The position numbers and the translations under genes are program-made. The notes below the pieces were generated by a model that ran no database searches, was not told the origin of the DNA, and saw nothing but the letters and a program-made list of their open reading frames with translations. From contig DXIO01000084.1 of NCBI GenBank assembly GCA_019112875.1, forward strand, positions 1-46,546: DNA of 46,546 nt, given 5' to 3'. This document shows positions 1-6,959 of this stretch, piece by piece; the first letter of the stretch is position 1, and each line of letters begins with the position of its first letter. Source of the stretch: Candidatus Aquabacterium excrementipullorum. Lineage in GTDB: Bacteria; Pseudomonadota; Gammaproteobacteria; Burkholderiales; Burkholderiaceae_C.

Positions 1-267
1 CGTGCCCATCAGGCCCAGCGCGGCGGTCGAGGCCGTGAGCGTGGACGACATCAGCGAGTTGCGGATGGTCTGCACGGCCAGGATTTCCGAGCCGACTTGC
101 GTGGACAGGGCATGCAGCCATTCGGCGCGCAGGCGCGCATGGGCCGCGCGCGAGAGCGTGTCTGGTGTGCTGCGGCCTGGCAGCCACTGCAGCGCTTCAT
201 AGATCAGGACCATGACCAGCGTGGTCGCGGCCGCCAGCCAGGCCCACAGTGGCGACATGTTGTTCAT
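1..267 (-). CDS. DUF599 family membrane protein (3' end outside window)
   Basis: The reading frame opens at the ATG at 267 and is still open at the window edge after 89 codons, so the C-terminus is missing. The N-terminus carries a transmembrane segment (about residues 8-24). It is followed by a basic, Ala/Arg-rich cytoplasmic stretch and the pattern EILAVQTIRNSLM with a following hydrophobic STAALGLMG segment, which I recognise as the DUF599 family of small inner-membrane proteins of unknown function. The start overlaps the stop of the upstream YeeE/YedE-like gene by an ATGA tetranucleotide, so the two are almost certainly translated from one mRNA. That coupling suggests, but does not show, a role connected with sulfur-compound uptake. 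The family call is by motif memory only. Confidence 0.72.
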   Translation of the reverse strand, partial: MNNMSPLWAWLAAATTLVMVLIYEALQWLPGRSTPDTLSRAAHARLRAEWLHALSTQVGSEILAVQTIRNSLMSSTLTASTAALGLMGT

Positions 268-704
268 GCGCGGCGCTCCAGTACTTCGAACACCACCATG
301 CCGCCCAGCATGGCCAGCACGAAGACCAGCGCCTGGTCCAGCCCCATGCCCAGCGCCACCAGGGCCGGGCCCGGGCAGAAGCCTGCCAGCCCCCAGCCGA
401 TGCCGAAGAGCAGGGCGCCGCCGAGCAGCCGCTTGTCGATGCGCGTGGCCGTGGGCAACTGCATCGGCTCGCCCGTGAGCAGGGCATTGCGACGTTTGCG
501 CGCCAGTGTGAAGGCGGGCAGGGCGACGGCGATGGCGCCGCCCATCACGAAGGCGAGGGACGGATCCCAGGCCCCGGCCAGGTCGAGGAAACCCAGCACC
601 TTGGCCGGATCGGCCATGCCGGAGACCAGCAGCCCCAGACCGAAGACGAGCCCGGCGAGCAAGGCCGTGAGCAGGGGCAGGCGGGCGTGGATGTTGTCGT
701 TCAT
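264..704 (-). CDS. YeeE/YedE-family protein, second half (DUF6691-like)
   Basis: A 146-residue hydrophobic protein with about four membrane segments. It carries the GFCPGPAL signature (Cys110) typical of the second component of split YeeE/YedE (PF04143) transporters, which in characterised members move thiosulfate or related sulfur species across the inner membrane. I chose the ATG at 704 because it gives the family N-terminus (MNDNIHARLP); a longer frame upstream reads as Arg-rich non-membrane sequence that shadows the preceding gene. It lies 26 bases after the first-half gene and overlaps the following DUF599 gene by ATGA, so the three form one operon. The transported substrate cannot be read from sequence. 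Confidence 0.88.
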   Translation of the reverse strand: MNDNIHARLPLLTALLAGLVFGLGLLVSGMADPAKVLGFLDLAGAWDPSLAFVMGGAIAVALPAFTLARKRRNALLTGEPMQLPTATRIDKRLLGGALLFGIGWGLAGFCPGPALVALGMGLDQALVFVLAMLGGMVVFEVLERRA

Positions 705-730
705 GGTGTTCGTGCCTTGAGAGAGGCAGG

Positions 731-1174
731 TCAGGACAGGCGGATCAGGTGGCGCACGACGTAGACGGTGGCGAAGCCCGCGCCCATGAAGGCGAGGGTG
801 GCCGCCAGCGAGCGGGGCGACAGGCGCGAGAGCCCGCACACACCGTGACCGCTGGTGCAGCCCGCACCGTAGCGGGTTCCCAAGCCGACGAGCAGGCCGG
901 AGACGATGAGCAGGCCCTCGCTCGCATCGATGCGCACGGCCGGCAGCGTGGCGGTCATGGCGTACAGCCAGGGCGCCGCGATCAGGCCGATGAGGAAGGC
1001 GATGCGCCAGCCGATTTCGCCGACGGAAGGGCGCAGCAGCCCGCCGAGGATGCCGCTGATGCCTGCGATGCGGCCATTGAGCAGGATGAGCAGCGAGGCG
1101 GCCAAGCCGATGAGGGCACCGCCGGCCAGGGCGGTCCAGGGCGTGAAATGAGGCCAGTCGATGGTGATGGGCAT
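731..1174 (-). CDS. YeeE/YedE-family sulfur transporter, first half
   Basis: A 147-residue inner-membrane protein with several hydrophobic segments and the hallmark [12 protein letters not shown] motif at residues 103-114 (Cys106, His110, Cys113). This is the signature of YeeE/YedE sulfur transport proteins, where conserved cysteines pass sulfur species through the membrane. The canonical single-chain protein is about twice this length, so with the 264-704 product it makes a two-gene version. The ATG at 1174 is preferred over the frame's upstream start because it gives the usual short N-terminus before the first membrane helix. It is probably the first gene of a three-gene operon. No adjacent sulfur dioxygenase, rhodanese or ArsR/BigR regulator lies in the visible part. 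Confidence 0.9.
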   Translation of the reverse strand: MPITIDWPHFTPWTALAGGALIGLAASLLILLNGRIAGISGILGGLLRPSVGEIGWRIAFLIGLIAAPWLYAMTATLPAVRIDASEGLLIVSGLLVGLGTRYGAGCTSGHGVCGLSRLSPRSLAATLAFMGAGFATVYVVRHLIRLS

Positions 1175-1221
1175 GCGTTTGGAGCGTTCGCGGTGATCCT
1201 GGCAGAACTGTATCGCCAAAG

Positions 1222-1260
1222 AAAAAACCGCCCCCTTCTCAATGAAGGCCGGGCGGTTTC
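1222..1260 (-). terminator. Rho-independent terminator of argA-yggX
   Basis: Read on the minus strand, AAACCGCCC and CCTTC pair with GAAGG and GGGCGGTTT around an ATTGA loop, with a 2-base bulge, and the 3' arm runs directly into TTTTTT. It sits 27 bases after the yggX stop codon and in the right orientation for that gene. It separates argA-yggX from the sulfur-transport operon beyond it. Confidence 0.9.
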
Positions 1261-1286
1261 AGCGTGGGGTGATGGTCAGTGGCCGC

Positions 1287-1559
1287 TCATGCCGACGGCG
1301 GCACGTAGCCCTGGACCTGATCGCCGCCACCACCGAAGAAGAACTGCTCCATCTGGCGGGCCAGGTACTGTCGCGCGCGGGCGTCGGCCAGGTTCAGTCG
1401 GTTCTCGTTGACCAGCATGGTCTGGTGCTTCATCCACAGCTGCCAGGCTTCCTTGCTGATCTCGTTGTAGATGCGCTTGCCCAGTTCACCGGGGTAGGGG
1501 GCGAAGTCCAGGCCTTCGGCTTCCTTGTTCAGGTGCTTGCATTGGATGGTGCGTGCCAT
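1287..1559 (-). CDS. yggX: Probable Fe(2+)-trafficking / oxidative damage protection protein
   Basis: A 90-residue protein with the family start MARTIQCKH (conserved Cys7), then [24 protein letters not shown] and [16 protein letters not shown], which match the small acidic YggX family over its full length. YggX proteins limit damage to iron-sulfur clusters and are thought to handle labile Fe(II) in the cytosol. The C-terminus carries a Gly-run followed by VQGYVPP, also usual for the family. It lies 38 bases downstream of argA on the same strand and is followed by a strong terminator, so an argA-yggX transcript is likely. The gene product identity is secure; the biochemical role is from the family. 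Confidence 0.96.
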   Translation of the reverse strand: MARTIQCKHLNKEAEGLDFAPYPGELGKRIYNEISKEAWQLWMKHQTMLVNENRLNLADARARQYLARQMEQFFFGGGGDQVQGYVPPSA

Positions 1560-1597
1560 GTTCTCGTCTCGTCGCGTTCAGGAAAAAAATGGGGGAG

Positions 1598-2980
1598 TTA
1601 CTTCAGTGTCTTGACCAGCACCTGCGAGCGCCGGTCCCACTTGTAGTTGCGCTTGCGGGCTTCGGGCAGCCAGTTCGGGTCCACCGGCGAGAAGCCGCGC
1701 TTGTTGAACCAGTGCATCGTGCGCGTGGTCAGCACGAAGATGGACGACAGGCCCATGGCCCGCGCGCGCTGCTCGATGCGCTTCAAGATGCGCTCGCCAT
1801 CGCCCTGGCCCTGCACGTTGGGCGATACGGTCAGCGCGGCCATCTCGGCCGTGCCCGCCTCGGGGTAGGGGTAGAGCGCCGCACAGCCGAAGATCACGCC
1901 GTCGTGCTCGATGACGGTGTACTGCGACACGTCGCGCTCGATCTCGGTGCGGCTGCGCTTGACCAGCGTGCCGTCCTGCTCGAAGGGTTCGATCAGCTGC
2001 AGGATGCCGCCGACGTCGTCGGACGAGGCCTCGCGCAGGCTCTCGAGCTTCTCGTCGACGATCATGGTGCCCACGCCATCGTGCGTGAACACCTCCATCA
2101 GCAGGGCTCCGTCGACCTTGTACGGGATGATGTGCACGCGTTCGACGCCGCCTTCGCTGGCCTTGACCGCGTGCTGCAGGTAGAAGGCCGTGTCCGTGGG
2201 CTGCAGTGGGTTGGGCAGGGCGGCCAGCAGGCGCTTGGCGTCCAGCAGGGCCAGTTCCTGGTCGATCTCGGCATCCGGGTCGTGCTGGGCGGCTTCGAGC
2301 TCGACGGCGCGCTGGGGCTCTTGCACGATGCTCTGCAAGATGCCGCGCACCTCGGTCACGAAGATCAGCTTGTCGGCCTGCAAGGCGATCGCGGCGCTGG
2401 TGGCCACGTCTTCCATGCTCAGGTTGAAGGCCTCGCCGGTGTGCGAGAAGCCGAAGGGCGACAGCATCACCATGGCGCCGGCGTCGATGGCGCGGCGCAC
2501 GGCCACGGCGTCGATCTTGCGCACCAGGCCGGTGTGCATGAAGTCCACGCCATCGACGATGCCCACGGGCCGTGCGGTGACGAAGTTACCCGAGATCACG
2601 CTGATCGAGGCACCGGCCATGGCCGTGTTGGGCAGCCCTTGCGAGAAGGCGGCTTCAATTTCGTAGCGCAGCTGGCCAGCGGCTTCCTGCGCGCAGTCCA
2701 GCGCCACCGAGTCGGTGATGCGCATGCCGTGGCTGAAGTGGGAGCTGTGCCCCTTGGCGCGCAGTTGCTCCTCCAACTGGGGGCGAAAGCCGTGCGCCAG
2801 CACCAGGCGGATGCCCATGGCCTGCATCAAGGCCAGGTCCTGAACGAAGCTGGTGAGCTTGCCGGCGGCGATCAACTCGCCCGACAACCCGACGACGAAG
2901 GTCTTGCCCCGGTGGGCGTGGATGTGCGGCGCCACGGCGCGGAACCAGGGCACGAAGGTGTGGGGAAAGACCAGGTCCAT
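1598..2980 (-). CDS. argA: Amino-acid N-acetyltransferase (N-acetylglutamate synthase)
   Basis: A 460-residue ArgA that makes N-acetylglutamate from acetyl-CoA and glutamate, the first step of arginine synthesis. The N-terminal amino-acid-kinase-like domain (about residues 1-290) begins with FVPWFRAVAPHIHAHRGKTFVVGLSGE, and this domain normally mediates arginine feedback inhibition. The C-terminal GNAT domain (about 310-460) has the acetyl-CoA loop LTVSPNVQGQGDGERIL. I chose the ATG at 2980 because homologues start there; a longer open frame to 3208 reads as Pro-rich non-family sequence. No convincing Shine-Dalgarno sequence precedes it. It is followed at 38 bases by yggX. It lies divergent from the membrane protein at 3314. 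Confidence 0.95.
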   Translation of the reverse strand: MDLVFPHTFVPWFRAVAPHIHAHRGKTFVVGLSGELIAAGKLTSFVQDLALMQAMGIRLVLAHGFRPQLEEQLRAKGHSSHFSHGMRITDSVALDCAQEAAGQLRYEIEAAFSQGLPNTAMAGASISVISGNFVTARPVGIVDGVDFMHTGLVRKIDAVAVRRAIDAGAMVMLSPFGFSHTGEAFNLSMEDVATSAAIALQADKLIFVTEVRGILQSIVQEPQRAVELEAAQHDPDAEIDQELALLDAKRLLAALPNPLQPTDTAFYLQHAVKASEGGVERVHIIPYKVDGALLMEVFTHDGVGTMIVDEKLESLREASSDDVGGILQLIEPFEQDGTLVKRSRTEIERDVSQYTVIEHDGVIFGCAALYPYPEAGTAEMAALTVSPNVQGQGDGERILKRIEQRARAMGLSSIFVLTTRTMHWFNKRGFSPVDPNWLPEARKRNYKWDRRSQVLVKTLK

Positions 2981-3173
2981 GAACGGAGGATGGGAAGGGC
3001 TTTGGGCAGGCAGGTGTGGCCGTGAATGGCCGTAATGGTACGGGCATTGGCAAGCCGGTGGGGGCGGGCAGAGCGCCGCCGGTTGGGGCCAAGGGCTTGC
3101 GCGGGTCGTCGAGGCCTTGTCTGGATGCGGTGCGGTCACATATTTGCCACAAAAGCCTGATAGCGCCGTAGGG

Positions 3174-3190
3174 GTTGCCGGAAGGGCAAC
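3174..3190. promoter_or_regulatory. Inverted repeat GTTGCC-N5-GGCAAC
   Basis: A perfect 6-base inverted repeat with a 5-base spacer in the 333-base gap between the divergent argA (start 2980) and the membrane protein gene (start 3314). The half-sites share TTGCC/GGCAA with the palindrome 39 bases further on. It could be a regulator site or an RNA hairpin. No terminator-like T run follows on either strand. Confidence 0.4.
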
Positions 3191-3203
3191 CTTACAGCCG
3201 GGG

Positions 3204-3250
3204 CACAAATGGTAATCTTCCCCTAATTATTGCCTAGGCAATCATTTGTG
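3204..3250. promoter_or_regulatory. Nested palindromes: CACAAATG...CATTTGTG enclosing ATTGCCTAGGCAAT
   Basis: An uninterrupted 14-base palindrome ATTGCCTAGGCAAT (3229-3242) abuts the right arm of a larger inverted repeat, CACAAATG at 3204-3211 and CATTTGTG at 3243-3250. The AT-rich stretch CTAATTATTG lies within. Palindromes of the TTGCC-GGCAA kind are often bound by dimeric MarR-type regulators, but no regulator gene lies next to it. It sits about 65 bases before the membrane gene at 3314 and could control that gene, argA or both. Remaining parts of the gap (2981-3173, 3251-3313) show nothing I can assign. Confidence 0.5.
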
Positions 3251-3313
3251 ACGGCTGTCCGTCAAATGGCGCCTGCTTCGCCCTCTCCTGCGTTGTTCCC
3301 CCTTCTGCCGTTC

Positions 3314-4030
3314 ATGACTTCCCACGCGCTTTCCCCCACTTTCGTGCCGGCCCATGCCCGCCCGATGGTGTCTGCCTTGATGACTGCCACCGCCGTGGCG
3401 CTGACCCTGGCCATCCTGATGCTGCTGGCCCCTGGCGTCGTCGATGCCCGCCACCTGATCGCTTTCATCGAAGAAGATGGGCCGCTGGAGGTGGCCACCG
3501 TGGCCATCTGGATGCTGGCGGCTGTCTATCTGTTGCTGCCTGGGAACCGTCCCCGCCTGCCGGCCCTGTCTTTCGCCTTCTTCTGCTTCACGCTGGGCAT
3601 GCGTGAGAACGGCCTGCCGCCCGGGCTGGTGCCGCATGGCCGCCGGTTGATGCAACTGGGCTTCTACCTGCAGGGCCCGGAAAGCCTGGCCTACCGGGTG
3701 GTGGCCGCGGTGGTGGTGCTGGCCGTGCTGGCGGCCGCCGTCCACGTGGTGATCACGGTGGGCCGAGAGTTCTTCCAGCGCCGCGGCTGGGTGGAAGCGG
3801 ACACCGGCATGTTCATTCTGGGCATGGTGGTGCTGGTGGCCTCTCAGGTGGCCGAAGGCATCCAGGATCATCCCGTCTGGGCCGCGGCACTGTTCCCGCC
3901 AGGTTGGAACGGCATGCTGAGCCTTGAAAGCCTTGAAGAGGGCTGGGAAGCCGTCGGCGCGTTCTACGTGCTGGTGGCGGTGCACCTGTCGCGTCAGCTG
4001 GGCCATGCCAAGCGTCGACGCTTCGGCTGA
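3314..4030 (+). CDS. Unrecognised integral membrane protein
   Basis: A 238-residue protein from the ATG at 3314 (MTSHALSPTFV). I see about five hydrophobic segments: near residues 20-40, 53-72, 78-90, 122-145 and 160-178. The first loop has FIEEDGPLEVATVAIWM, an acidic EDGPLE patch just ahead of a membrane helix, and the middle carries FTLGMRENGLPPGLVPHG. I do not recognise the family. Alternative starts are TTG 3230 (which would put the palindrome inside the gene), GTG 3248, ATG 3266 and ATG 3365; none has a good ribosome binding site. Codon use looks like its neighbours. It stands alone between the argA divergent region and a convergent amidase gene. Confidence 0.7.
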   Translation: MTSHALSPTFVPAHARPMVSALMTATAVALTLAILMLLAPGVVDARHLIAFIEEDGPLEVATVAIWMLAAVYLLLPGNRPRLPALSFAFFCFTLGMRENGLPPGLVPHGRRLMQLGFYLQGPESLAYRVVAAVVVLAVLAAAVHVVITVGREFFQRRGWVEADTGMFILGMVVLVASQVAEGIQDHPVWAAALFPPGWNGMLSLESLEEGWEAVGAFYVLVAVHLSRQLGHAKRRRFG

Positions 4031-4063
4031 CGGTCGGACTGATCGTCGTTGATCGACCGACCG
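4031..4063. terminator. Hairpin between convergent genes
   Basis: CGGTCGG (4031-4037) pairs with CCGACCG (4057-4063), and GATC repeats inside extend the stem. It starts immediately after the stop of the membrane protein and precedes the convergent amidase stop. No T tract follows, so it may be a weak terminator or an mRNA 3'-end stabiliser serving both strands. Confidence 0.4.
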
Positions 4064-4093
4064 GGCAATGCGCCGGTGGGCGATCGGTCTCTC

Positions 4094-5578
4094 TCAGAGG
4101 GCCGGGCGTCGGTTGAACCAGGGACGTGCCTGCTCCAGCTGGGCGGCCAGGCGCAGCAGCAAGGCTTCGCCATCCAGTGCGGCCACGAACTGAACGCCCA
4201 TGGGCAAGCCGTCGGGTGTCCAGTACAGAGGCACCGACATGGCGGGCCGGCCCGTCAGGTTGGCCAGCTGTGTGAACGGTGTCCAGGCCAGGTTGTTGAT
4301 CGTGGTCTGTTCGAACAGGGCTGTCTTGCGCAGAACGCCTGACAAGCCCAGTGAGGTCACGATCTCGCTGAGGATGTGCAGCGTTTTGGACGTGGCCAGT
4401 TCACCGATGGCGATGGGCGGCGAGGCCAGCACGGGCGACAGCCACAGGTCGTGCTGCGCATGAAAGCGTGCGAGCGCGCGGTTGTGCTCGTTCCAGCGGG
4501 CCTCGCTCAGCAGCAGTTCGGTGGCAGGCACGCTGCGGCCCACGGCGGCCATGGCGCGGGTGTCAGGCTCGAACTCGGCGGGCTTGATGCCATGGACCTG
4601 CTCCAGCTCCACCACCATCGCGGCCTGGCGGCAGAACCAGGCCAGCAGGAAATCCTTGGCCAGTGACAGCCCATCGACGGGCAGGGCCACTTCTTCCACG
4701 TGGTGGCCCAGTGATTCGAGCAGCCGGGCGGCATCCATCACGGCGGCCACGGCCTGCGCATCCACCGGCGTGCCGATGGGGGATGCGGTGCTGAAGCCGA
4801 TCTTCAAGCGGCCGGGCGCCTGCCGCATGGCCTGCAGGTAGGGTTGGGCGGGCGCCGGCATGTGGTATGGGCCGTGAGGCTCGGGGCCTTGCAGCACATC
4901 GAGCATGGCGGCCGAATCGCGCACGCTGCGCGAGAGCACGCCCTGCACGGCCGCGCCATTCATGCCTTCCGAGGCGCCGGGGCCTGACGACACACGCCCA
5001 CGCCCGGGCTTGAGGCCGAACAGGCCGCAGGCCGCCGCCGGAATGCGGATGGAACCGCCGCCATCGTTCGCGCCGGCCACGGGCACGATGCCCGCAGCGA
5101 CGGCCGCAGCCGAGCCGCCGGACGATCCGCCCGGGGTGCGCGACAGGTTCCAGGGGTTGCGCGTGGGGCCGAAGGCCACGGGCTCGGTCACGTTGCGCGC
5201 GCCGAACTCGGGGGTGTTGGTCTTGCCGAAGATCACGAGGCCCGCGTCCTGCCAGCGGCGCACCACGTCGGCGGTTTCAGGTGCCGGCAGGCGTGACAGC
5301 GGCTTGCCGCCGCAGGAGCTGGGCAGCCCGGCCATGTCCTGGAACAGATCCTTGACCAGGAACGGCACGCCGGCAAAAGGCGCCTGCGCCTCGAAGGGTT
5401 GGGCGCAGCGCTGGCGGGCCCGTTCATCCAGCCGGTTGACGATGGCGTTGAGCTGGCCATGCGTCTGATCGGCGCGGGCCAGGGCCGTGTCCAGCAGTTC
5501 GCGGGGCGACACCTCGCCGCGCCGGACCAGATCGGCCAGGCCCAGGGCATCGTGCTGGATGTAATCGTCGAAAGTCAT
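4094..5578 (-). CDS. Amidase (amidase signature family)
   Basis: A 494-residue cytoplasmic amidase with the complete Ser-cisSer-Lys machinery: Lys76 in LVKDLF, the cis-Ser in GGSSGGSAA at 151-158 (Ser152), and the nucleophile Ser176 in DGGGSIRIPAA. These enzymes hydrolyse carboxamides, and some members act on cyclic amides or nylon oligomers. The C-terminal part (LAWTPFTQLANLTGRPAMSVPLYW and GLPMGVQFVA) is also typical, so the protein is full length. The ATG at 5578 gives the family N-terminus MTFDDYIQHDALGLADLVRRGEVSP. GatB and GatC are absent nearby, so this is unlikely to be GatA. The substrate is unknown. A diguanylate cyclase gene lies 70 bases downstream of its start on the same strand (ending at 5649). 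Confidence 0.93.
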   Translation of the reverse strand: MTFDDYIQHDALGLADLVRRGEVSPRELLDTALARADQTHGQLNAIVNRLDERARQRCAQPFEAQAPFAGVPFLVKDLFQDMAGLPSSCGGKPLSRLPAPETADVVRRWQDAGLVIFGKTNTPEFGARNVTEPVAFGPTRNPWNLSRTPGGSSGGSAAAVAAGIVPVAGANDGGGSIRIPAAACGLFGLKPGRGRVSSGPGASEGMNGAAVQGVLSRSVRDSAAMLDVLQGPEPHGPYHMPAPAQPYLQAMRQAPGRLKIGFSTASPIGTPVDAQAVAAVMDAARLLESLGHHVEEVALPVDGLSLAKDFLLAWFCRQAAMVVELEQVHGIKPAEFEPDTRAMAAVGRSVPATELLLSEARWNEHNRALARFHAQHDLWLSPVLASPPIAIGELATSKTLHILSEIVTSLGLSGVLRKTALFEQTTINNLAWTPFTQLANLTGRPAMSVPLYWTPDGLPMGVQFVAALDGEALLLRLAAQLEQARPWFNRRPAL

Positions 5579-5648
5579 GCGCGCTCCCACCATGAGGTGG
5601 GGCGATTGTGGCGGCCCTTCGAGATGGCCTCGACCGGATTTCCGGGTG

Positions 5649-6800
5649 TCAGTGCACCGGGTTTGCCCCAGCAGGCGCACTGCTCAGGGTGTCGCCGGCC
5701 AGGCAGACGCGGTCGCGGCCCTCGGCCTTGGCGCGGTACAGGGCCTTGTCGGCCCAGTCGATGGTTTGCTCGATGGTGGCCGGCACCTGGTGCAGGGCCA
5801 CGCCGGCCGAGCAGGTGATGACCAGGCCTGGCAGGCTGGGCGGATGAGGGTGCTGCGCCAGGCGCTGGCGCAGGCGCTCCAGCCCGGTCAAGGCCTGCTC
5901 GGGCGTCGTCGACGGCATCATCAGCAGGAACTCCTCGCCGCCCCAACGCGCCAGCACGTCGATCTCGCGCAAGGCTTCGCGGGCGGTGCGCGCGAAGTGG
6001 CGCAGCGCGTCGTCGCCGGCCTGGTGGCCGTGCAGGTCGTTGATGCGCTTGAAATGGTCCAGGTCCAGCAGGGCCACGCACAGGGGCTGGCCCAGACGGC
6101 GGTGGCGCTTGACCTCTTCGGCCAGCAGATCCTGCACATGGCGGCGGTTGGCCAGGCCGGTCAACTCGTCGGTGGTGGCCAGGGCGTGCACGCGCGACAG
6201 CGCCTCGGCCAGATCCACCCGGCTGGCCACCAGCTTCTGGCGGATGTTCGAGCCGATCAGCGCGATGCTGGTGGCCGTGCCCAGGATCAGGGCCACGTAG
6301 ACCAGCTCCAGGATGTCGCCCGACAGGCCGCGCGGGGTGTCGTCATAAGGGCGCAAGAGCAGCACCGCGGCGCTGAGGACGCTCATGGTGCAACCCGTGA
6401 AGAAGGCGAACTGGCGCCCATTCATCGTGAACTGTCCGAACATGATGATCAGCGGCAGGATGCACAGGATGAAGCCACGCACCTCCGGCCGGGAAAAGGT
6501 GTACACCAGCACCGTCAGCAGCGCGCAGTACAGGCCCTGGGCCATCACCATGGCTGGATCCTTGAAACGGCGGGACCAGCCCGAGCGCGCCAGGGCGTAG
6601 AACACGCCTGGCCCCACCACCATCAGCGGGGTGGTCCAGGCCACGCCCGGATGGAAGAGGTTCAGGCTCACACCCCATTGCAGCAACACCGCGTTGATCA
6701 GGTAGATCAGGTGCCCCATGAGCATCAGCGCCAGCGGCCGGCGCATGGCGATGTCCTGCCCGAGCAGCAGTTTTTTGCATGACGAGAGGCGTTGAGGCAT
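5649..6800 (-). CDS. Membrane-bound diguanylate cyclase (GGDEF)
   Basis: A 383-residue protein with about six membrane helices (roughly residues 22-180), then a GGDEF domain from about 205 (TTDELTGLANRR) to 370. The active-site motif is GGEEF at 287-291, and RxxD (REID, 278-281) five residues before it is an intact product-inhibition I-site, so cyclic di-GMP synthesis from two GTP with feedback control is expected. The N-terminal membrane region is presumably the sensor (MASE-like); the signal is unknown. The start at 6800 retains the LLLGxD segment before the first helix that I recall in related proteins. An alternative ATG at 6746 has a better ribosome site (AGGA) but loses that segment. 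It lies divergent from hrpA. Confidence 0.92.
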   Translation of the reverse strand: MPQRLSSCKKLLLGQDIAMRRPLALMLMGHLIYLINAVLLQWGVSLNLFHPGVAWTTPLMVVGPGVFYALARSGWSRRFKDPAMVMAQGLYCALLTVLVYTFSRPEVRGFILCILPLIIMFGQFTMNGRQFAFFTGCTMSVLSAAVLLLRPYDDTPRGLSGDILELVYVALILGTATSIALIGSNIRQKLVASRVDLAEALSRVHALATTDELTGLANRRHVQDLLAEEVKRHRRLGQPLCVALLDLDHFKRINDLHGHQAGDDALRHFARTAREALREIDVLARWGGEEFLLMMPSTTPEQALTGLERLRQRLAQHPHPPSLPGLVITCSAGVALHQVPATIEQTIDWADKALYRAKAEGRDRVCLAGDTLSSAPAGANPVH

Positions 6801-6959
6801 CGATGAATGGCGTGCGGTTGCTTGCTGCTTATCGGCAAAGGGCCAGGGAACTGGATCGGGCATCTCCCATCGCCTGGGCAAGCGGTACGCCCGCATCGGA
6901 TAATCGATGTCTTTTCCCCTCCAGTCCAAGGCCTTCACGGGCTGTTTCCACCTTTTCCT

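Noticed and set aside
1553..3025. 490-codon plus-strand open frame opposite argA
   Set aside because: It reads as His/Gln/Gly-rich repetitive sequence with no domain. It is a shadow of argA caused by high GC content.
3230..3313. TTG start for the membrane protein, placing the palindrome in coding sequence
   Set aside because: The added 28 residues do not look like a real N-terminus and the palindrome is better explained as a control site. The start remains uncertain.
4094..5578. Amidase as GatA of the aminoacyl-tRNA amidotransferase
   Set aside because: No gatB or gatC adjacent, and the sequence after the Ser motif fits general amidases better.
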